Shown piece after piece: positions 39,055 to 44,066 of a stretch of 44,066 nt of DNA. The stretch comes from CAG-217 sp963605415 (GTDB lineage: Bacteria > Bacillota > Clostridia > Oscillospirales > Acutalibacteraceae): contig CAVCUL010000015.1 in assembly GCA_963605415.1 (NCBI GenBank), positions 1 through 44,066 of the forward strand, given 5' to 3'. A program made the translations under genes and the position numbers. The notes beneath the pieces are model-generated. The model did not search any database, had not been told where the DNA came from, and saw nothing but the letters and a program-made list of their open reading frames with translations. Every line of letters starts with the position of its first letter. The stretch's first letter is position 1.

Positions 39055-40839
39055 ATGCGAGCGAACATAAAGTATATGCTCAAAAACTGGATCGCCTGGG
39101 ATAAGAAAAGCCCGGTGTACTTTTTGATCCGGGTGCCGGCGCTGGTATTCCAGCCCATTGTCACCGCCTATATACCCAAGGCGATGATCGACTGTATCGA
39201 AAGGGGCGTGACTACCCGGCAGCTGATTTTGGTGGTGGCGCTGCTGAGCCTGCTGCTGACCTTTACCATTTGGCTGGATCCGTTTATGAAGGAGCTGATC
39301 CTGGGCGGTGCAAGGATCGTGCGTATGCGCTATGCGGTGGCTGCGTTTGAAAAAAATCTCAGCACCGACTGTGCCAATATAGAAAATCCGGAAATGCGCG
39401 AGAAGCAAAAGCGCGCAGAAGTTTTTTACAACGGACGATATGCAGGCGGTGCCAATTTTATCAGCACGCTGAATTTGTTTTTCGTTGCGGTGGTGGGCGT
39501 TATTGCGTCCGGCGTGCTGCTCTACAAGATCAATATTTGGATGATCCTGCTGATCATCGCCACCTGCGGCGCCCAGTTTTGTTTGCAAAGAGCGCTGACG
39601 AAGAAGCAGCGGCAAAACTTGGATAAACGCACGGATTCTGCGGCAAAGTTCGATTATTTTTACAAGCTGTGCAAGGACGGCACGGCGGCAAAGGACATTC
39701 AGCTTTACAATATGGGCGATTACTTTATCCGGGCGCTTGCCGCCCCCCTTTGCAGGATCGAAAAGATCTATGCCCAGTACACCCACACCTGCGTGGCGTT
39801 TAACGGTATTACCGCTTTGCTCAGCGCCGTGCGCCAGGCCATCGCCTATATTTACCTGGCGTACTTGACTGCTAAGGGTGCGCTCACGGTGTCTGATTTT
39901 ATCTTCTATTTCGGTATCATTACCGGCTTTTCCAACTGGGTGCTCCACTTGGGCTTTGCGGTCAATCAGATCGAGATGTGCTGCCGGGAGTGTCAGGCGT
40001 ACAGGGACTATATCGAGTTTGAGGATCATGCAGAGGAGGGGGAGCGGCTGACTTCCAGATCGGTGGACCGGGTGGTGTTTGAGAATGTATCTTTTCAGTA
40101 CCCCTCCGCTGACGCGCCGATGCTGAAAAATATTGACCTTACATTCAAAAGCGGCGAAAAGATCGCCATTGTAGGGGAGAACAGCGCAGGCAAAACCACC
40201 CTGATCAAGCTGCTGTGCGGTCTGTATGCACCTACCGGCGGCCGCATTCTGCTCAACGGCAAAGATACCGCCGCCATTGCAAAGAGCAGCTATTTCGATT
40301 TGTTTTCGGCTATTTTTCAGGACTATTACTTCCTGCCCATGACCATTCAGCAAAACATAACCGCAAGCCTTGCCTACGATCGGGAAAAGTTCCACCGTGC
40401 GTTGCAAAAGGCGGAAATGTACGATAAGGTGTATGCCTTGCCAAAGGGCGCGGACACGCGGATGGACAGAAATGTGTATAAGGACGCGGTGGATTTTTCC
40501 GGCGGCGAAAAGCAAAAGCTGCTGCTTGCCAAGGCGATGTACAAGGACGCGCCGATTTTGATTTTGGACGAGCCAACGGCAGCCCTGGATCCGATTGCCG
40601 AAAATCAGTTGTACTTAAAATACAGCGAATTGACCGACGGCAAACTCTCTTTCTTTATTTCTCACCGGCTGTCGTCCACCCGCTTTTGCGACCGGATTTT
40701 GTTTGTGTCCGGCGGCCAAATCACCGAGATGGGCACCCACGAGGAACTGATGGCCAAAAAGGGCGCATATTACAAAATGTTTCAGGTGCAAAGCTACTAT
40801 TACAGAGAACAGGGGGTGGCTGTGCATGAATCATGTTAA
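39055..40839 (+). CDS. ABC exporter half-transporter A (permease-ATPase)
   Basis: A 594-residue protein with an N-terminal six-helix permease domain (about 1-320) and a C-terminal ATPase. Walker A 'GENSAGKTT', Q-loop 'FQDYYF', signature 'FSGGEKQKL', Walker B 'ILILDEPTAALD' and switch His 'SHR' are intact, so this half should be catalytically competent. AAGGAGG precedes the ATG. Its 3' end overlaps the next gene by 14 bases, so the two halves form a heterodimer, as in many Gram-positive drug or peptide exporters. The substrate is unknown. Expression starts from a promoter followed by the 5S-like leader. Confidence 0.9.
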   Translation: MRANIKYMLKNWIAWDKKSPVYFLIRVPALVFQPIVTAYIPKAMIDCIERGVTTRQLILVVALLSLLLTFTIWLDPFMKELILGGARIVRMRYAVAAFEKNLSTDCANIENPEMREKQKRAEVFYNGRYAGGANFISTLNLFFVAVVGVIASGVLLYKINIWMILLIIATCGAQFCLQRALTKKQRQNLDKRTDSAAKFDYFYKLCKDGTAAKDIQLYNMGDYFIRALAAPLCRIEKIYAQYTHTCVAFNGITALLSAVRQAIAYIYLAYLTAKGALTVSDFIFYFGIITGFSNWVLHLGFAVNQIEMCCRECQAYRDYIEFEDHAEEGERLTSRSVDRVVFENVSFQYPSADAPMLKNIDLTFKSGEKIAIVGENSAGKTTLIKLLCGLYAPTGGRILLNGKDTAAIAKSSYFDLFSAIFQDYYFLPMTIQQNITASLAYDREKFHRALQKAEMYDKVYALPKGADTRMDRNVYKDAVDFSGGEKQKLLLAKAMYKDAPILILDEPTAALDPIAENQLYLKYSELTDGKLSFFISHRLSSTRFCDRILFVSGGQITEMGTHEELMAKKGAYYKMFQVQSYYYREQGVAVHESC

Positions 40840-42643
40840 GATGATATTTAAGATGTATCGAGAGATCGCCGGCCTGGACAAAGGCATTTTGCCGGTGGAT
40901 TTCTTCTGTGCGATCCTGACAGGCGCCAAGCCCTTTGTAAACATTTGGTTTACGGCCAAGATCATCGGTATGATGACCGCCGGTGCGGACTTTAAGGGGC
41001 TTTTGGTCTATATTCTTGCGGCTGTGGCGCTTAATTTTGTGCTGGATTACGCCGGGGGATTTTTGTCTGACCTGTACGATGTAAAATCCGACCTGCTCTT
41101 TAGCAGAGAAAACTTTAAAATGGCGGAAAAGCTGTTTCGCATGGATTATGAGAAGCTGGAGGACAATGCGTTCAGAAAGACCATACATAAGCACGAGGAG
41201 GCGGGCGCCAGCCGATGGGCGCGGTTTTCGTACTTTATGTGGACCAGCCAGGTGTTTGTTAAGGGCGTGTTTACGGTGGCGGTGTCTGTGGTGATGATCC
41301 TGCCGCTCTTGAAGATCGGCTTTACCAAAACCGGCAATTCGTTTTTTGAACGGCCTGTCTTTTTGATCCTGCTGATCGCCACACTGCTGGTCATGGCGGC
41401 AGTTATGGCGCTGATCGCCGTGGGTATGAACAAGTCGTACCTGGCCGCAAACGAGGCGTATGCCACGCTGGATCGGCTGTTTTACTCGCTGATCGACCTG
41501 TTTGCCGACTACAAAACCGGCAAGGAGATACGCCTGTACAAAGAGCAGGATCTGATCGGCAAGATCGCAACGGAAAAGATACTCACCGATGGTGAAAAAA
41601 CGCTGAAGCAAATTTCCATGCGCACGGCAAAAACCAGCTCCATCGTTGCGGTGATGGGCGCCTTTGTGGCGTTTGGCGTGTATGTTTTCATCGGGGTCAA
41701 GGGCAATTTGGGGCTGTTTGATATTGGCGCGCTGGTGATGTACTGCGGCGCTTTTATGCAGATCGTAAACGGCGTTATGCTCATTGCCAACACGCTGGGC
41801 AAGCTGGCGGAGATCTTGCCGCTGGCCCGGATCTACTTTGAGATCATCGAATGTACAGACAGCAAGCAATACGGCACCCGGACCCTGGATGGTGACCGGT
41901 TTGAGATCGAGTTCAAGAATGTGTCGTTCAAATATCCGGGCACGGACCAATATGCTCTGGAGAATGTGAGCATTAAAATTGAAAACGGCAGTCACCTGGC
42001 CGTGGTGGGCAGGAATGGCAGCGGCAAAACCACCTTTATCAAGCTGATGTGCCGCCTGTACGATGTGACCGATGGGGAAATTCTCATCAACGGCGAGAAC
42101 ATTCAGGCGTACACCAAGGAGAGTATCACCGGGCTGTACTCCGTTGTGTTCCAGGATTTCAAAATATTCTCCGTGCCGCTGAGGGATACGGTTTGCGCCA
42201 ATTCCGCTTTTGACCGGGACAAGCTATATACCTGCCTGGAAAATGCCAATATTAAGGAGAGAGTGGAGCACCTGCCCCATCGGGAAAGTACATATCTTTA
42301 TAAGGATCTGGACAAGGGCGGGGTAGAGATCTCCGGCGGCGAGGCACAAAAGCTGGCCCTTGCCAGAGCGCTCTACAAGGACGCGCCGGTGGTGGTGCTG
42401 GACGAGCCGACGGCAGCGCTGGATCCCATCGCGGAGAACGAGATCTACAGCCGCTTCAATTCCTTTGTGCAAAGCAAAACGGCCATTTATATTTCTCACC
42501 GGCTTTCCAGCTGCGTCTTTTGCGACACCATCGCCGTGTTTGATCACGCAAGGCTGGTAGAAAGCGGCACCCACACAGCGCTTTTGGCCGCCAACGGCAA
42601 GTATGCAGAACTTTGGAATGCCCAAGCAAAATATTATGTGTGA
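40826..42643 (+). CDS. ABC exporter half-transporter B (permease-ATPase)
   Basis: A 605-residue partner with six predicted helices (about 1-330) and an ATPase having Walker A 'GRNGSGKTT', Q-loop 'FQDFKIFS', signature 'ISGGEAQKL', Walker B 'VVVLDEPTAALD' and switch 'SHR'. Both signature motifs and both Walker B glutamates are intact in the pair, so there is no sign of the degenerate site seen in some heterodimers. The start overlaps the previous gene by 14 bases with GGGGTGG upstream. Translation is probably coupled. Confidence 0.9.
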   Translation: MNHVKMIFKMYREIAGLDKGILPVDFFCAILTGAKPFVNIWFTAKIIGMMTAGADFKGLLVYILAAVALNFVLDYAGGFLSDLYDVKSDLLFSRENFKMAEKLFRMDYEKLEDNAFRKTIHKHEEAGASRWARFSYFMWTSQVFVKGVFTVAVSVVMILPLLKIGFTKTGNSFFERPVFLILLIATLLVMAAVMALIAVGMNKSYLAANEAYATLDRLFYSLIDLFADYKTGKEIRLYKEQDLIGKIATEKILTDGEKTLKQISMRTAKTSSIVAVMGAFVAFGVYVFIGVKGNLGLFDIGALVMYCGAFMQIVNGVMLIANTLGKLAEILPLARIYFEIIECTDSKQYGTRTLDGDRFEIEFKNVSFKYPGTDQYALENVSIKIENGSHLAVVGRNGSGKTTFIKLMCRLYDVTDGEILINGENIQAYTKESITGLYSVVFQDFKIFSVPLRDTVCANSAFDRDKLYTCLENANIKERVEHLPHRESTYLYKDLDKGGVEISGGEAQKLALARALYKDAPVVVLDEPTAALDPIAENEIYSRFNSFVQSKTAIYISHRLSSCVFCDTIAVFDHARLVESGTHTALLAANGKYAELWNAQAKYYV

Positions 42644-42701
42644 TACGCCGGGCAATTATCGAATAGATTAAGAGCAACAAATCTGTGTTTGGAGGGACAA
42701 A

Positions 42702-43673
42702 GTGTCCATATTTACAAAGATAGCGGAAAAATATGATTGGAAGATGATCGGTGAACCCGTGTGTTTGAGCGGTGGCTTTATGCACAAGATGTATAAGATC
42801 AGCACCCAGCAAGGAACTTTCGCTCTGAAGTTGCTCAATCCGTTTGTTATGCAAAGAGAAACTGCTATGGATAATTTTGCAAAAGCTGAACGGATAGAAC
42901 TTTTATTGGAGCAGCAGGGTATTCCGGTTCTTCCTGCATTGTCATTGTGCGGAAGAAAAATGCAGGAGATAGATGGTGAATATTTCTATCTGTTTGACTA
43001 TTTTCCCGGGAAAGCCTTAAAAAGCAGCGAAATAACAGCAGAGCACTGCAAAGAAATGGGAAAGGTACTTGCTGAAATCCATAGTGTAGACAAAAAGTAT
43101 GAAAATGAAGATTTTTATGAAATGTCTATGGATTGGAATTTCTATCTTGCGGAAATGAAACACACCGATAGGCAGTTATACGCCATGTTGAAAGACGCTT
43201 TGCCTGTAATTCAAGACAGTCAAAATAAAGGCAATCTGGCACGAAAGAAACTACCGCCTATCGTCTCGATCTGTCATAACGATATGGACTGCAAAAATGT
43301 GCTCTGGAACGGGAATGATTATCGCATTATTGATTTGGAGTGTTTATCTTACAGCAATCCGTTTATGGAATTGTTTGAACTGGCGTTGTGTTGGTCCGGA
43401 TATGAAGATTGCGAAATTGATTTTCAATTATTTCAATCTTTTTTGCAAGGATATAAAAATGCCGGTGGAGAAATGCCCGTAGATTGGGAAACATTGTACG
43501 CCTGCAATAACGGCAGATTAGAGTGGTTAGAATACAATATTAAGCGTGTTTTAGGTATTGACTGCGGGAATGACGAAAAAGAAATTGGAACAGAACAGGT
43601 TAAAGAAACAATTCAGCACATTATCTATTATGCAAAGATGAAGAACCCGATACTTGAGCATTGTGTTATGTGA
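42702..43673 (+). CDS. Aminoglycoside-phosphotransferase/choline-kinase-like protein
   Basis: A 323-residue kinase-like protein. The catalytic loop 'ICHNDMDCKNVLWNG' fits the HxDxxxxN Brenner motif with Asn in place of the residue before Asp, and 'RIIDLECLSYSNP' supplies the metal-binding Asp (DxE). N-terminal 'GGFMHKMYKIST' and 'FALKLLNP' are the nucleotide-binding part. It could phosphorylate an aminoglycoside, choline, a sugar or another small molecule. The start is GTG at 42702, six bases after GGAGG. Its base composition is clearly more AT-rich than the rest of the window, suggesting transfer; it lies next to a duplicated tRNA end. Confidence 0.82.
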   Translation: MSIFTKIAEKYDWKMIGEPVCLSGGFMHKMYKISTQQGTFALKLLNPFVMQRETAMDNFAKAERIELLLEQQGIPVLPALSLCGRKMQEIDGEYFYLFDYFPGKALKSSEITAEHCKEMGKVLAEIHSVDKKYENEDFYEMSMDWNFYLAEMKHTDRQLYAMLKDALPVIQDSQNKGNLARKKLPPIVSICHNDMDCKNVLWNGNDYRIIDLECLSYSNPFMELFELALCWSGYEDCEIDFQLFQSFLQGYKNAGGEMPVDWETLYACNNGRLEWLEYNIKRVLGIDCGNDEKEIGTEQVKETIQHIIYYAKMKNPILEHCVM

Positions 43674-43728
43674 ATTTCAGTTTGTCAGTATATCAAACAA
43701 AATATGAATGACAGAAAAACATCGTAGC

Positions 43729-43761
43729 AAATGGTCTGCCTTTTATTTGACAGCGGTATAA
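43729..43761. repeat. Direct repeat of the tRNA-Gln 3' end, copy A
   Basis: 33 bases matching 43986-44018 in 31 positions. The matched part of the other copy comprises the right arm of the tRNA terminator and the last 14 bases of tRNA-Gln. Copy A has no tRNA around it, so it is a duplicated fragment, as left by integration at a tRNA 3' end. Confidence 0.7.
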
Positions 43762-43765
43762 TAAC

Positions 43766-43953
43766 CTGTCAAGTCACGGTCGTATTTGCTTCGCAAATCT
43801 CCACCTTAAAGACTTGACAGAACATTGTTACGGGTTTAGTTTCACCTTAAACCCGTAATAAGAACCCGACCTGTTTACAAAATCGGAGATTTTGAACAGG
43901 TTGCCCGGAACCTTGTTACTCGGCTTCGCCTCGTAATAACGATTCTTCGAATC
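43766..43953. repeat. Cluster of hairpins between the tRNA-end repeats
   Basis: Five dyads follow each other: a perfect 10-bp arm pair (43766-43775 with 43811-43820) enclosing atttgc-ttc-gcaaat (43784-43798); ttacgggttta with its complement (43828-43838 and 43848-43858); acctgtt/aacaggt (43869-43875 and 43895-43901) enclosing caaaatc/gattttg; an imperfect ttactcggc-ttc-gcctcgtaa (43916-43936); and gattc-ttc-gaatc (43941-43953). No gene is seen in 43674-44004. Confidence 0.65.
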
Positions 43954-43971
43954 CTTGATACACGCAAAAAT

Positions 43972-44001
43972 AAAAAGCAGACCTTAAATGGTCTGCTTTT
44001 T
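43972..44001 (-). terminator. Terminator of tRNA-Gln
   Basis: Perfect 12-bp stem (43972-43983 with 43990-44001) beginning three bases after the tRNA CCA end; read on the minus strand it ends in a T run. Confidence 0.85.
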
Positions 44002-44004
44002 ATT

Positions 44005-44066
44005 TGGCAGCGGTATAAGGATTCGAACCTTAAATGACGGAGTCAGAGTCCGGAGTGTTACCGTTA
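44005..44066 (-). tRNA. tRNA-Gln (anticodon CTG), cut by the window edge
   Basis: Read on the minus strand the segment ends in CCA (at 44005), with a T arm TAAGG-TTCGAAT-CCTTA and an anticodon loop CTCTGAC flanked by CGGA and TCCG, giving anticodon CTG for the glutamine codon CAG. The fifth anticodon-stem pair is a C-T mismatch. About a dozen 5' bases, including the acceptor 5' strand, lie beyond the window. The CCA is encoded in the DNA. Confidence 0.88.

Noticed and set aside
43766..43953. CRISPR array
   Set aside because: The hairpins differ in sequence and spacing, there is no constant direct repeat and no cas gene in the window.

Overview
The window looks like a chromosomal segment of a moderately GC-rich, anaerobic, gut-type Clostridia (Oscillospiraceae/Ruminococcaceae-like). 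Reasons: a CtsR-McsA-McsB-ClpC heat-shock operon, TTG starts with strong AGGAGG ribosome binding sites, consensus TTGACA/TATAAT promoters, [NiFe] maturation genes, and GC-rich dyad repeats between genes. This is inference; there is no 16S gene in the window.

Layout. 1-4.9 kb: a divergent metallophosphoesterase-like gene (-), then a D,D-peptidase, a GNAT acetyltransferase and a secreted SGNH hydrolase (+), separated by repeat modules. 4.9-10.5 kb: YebC (-), then glyA, a CDP-glycerol glycerophosphotransferase-like gene, a PLP aminotransferase and trpS (+). 10.6-15.7 kb: a five-gene operon (SCP2-like, class-III aminotransferase, split transketolase N and C, second SCP2-like) behind a strong promoter and an attenuator-like leader. 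15.7-17.6 kb: repeats, an unknown gene (-), an SDR and a tiny Cys-rich membrane protein. 17.7-22.5 kb: ctsR-mcsA-mcsB-clpC with four CtsR-type boxes. 22.5-25.4 kb: a ThrE-type exporter pair (-), a free-standing E2-type acyltransferase and a small membrane protein. 25.4-29.7 kb: hypB, a large Fe-S/FAD oxidoreductase and two hypA genes. 29.9-38.9 kb (-): a complete-looking sulfoquinovose catabolic operon of the sulfo-transaldolase (sulfo-TAL) type. 38.9-42.6 kb: a heterodimeric ABC exporter whose leader contains a 5S rRNA-like segment. 42.7-44.07 kb: an AT-rich phosphotransferase gene, a cluster of hairpins, a duplicated tRNA 3' end and a partial tRNA-Gln.

How the genes work together. In the minus-strand operon, a GPH symporter would import sulfoquinovose or its glycoside and the YihQ-like GH31 enzyme would release sulfoquinovose. 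A fucose-isomerase-fold protein would make 6-deoxy-6-sulfofructose. An FSA-type transaldolase would pass the C3 unit to glyceraldehyde 3-phosphate, leaving sulfolactaldehyde. A YihU-like reductase would make dihydroxypropanesulfonate for export by the TSUP protein. A ROK repressor and a perfect 31-bp palindrome at the transcription start explain control. The SCP2/aminotransferase/transketolase operon has no function I recognise. Its chemistry (ketol transfer, then amination, next to lipid-binding-like proteins) would fit making an amino-alcohol lipid head, which is speculation.

Most unusual signals: the 5S rRNA-like leader; the SCP2-flanked transketolase/aminotransferase operon; an McsB lacking several canonical catalytic residues; and a sulfoquinovosidase in which the sulfonate-binding Arg is Gln.
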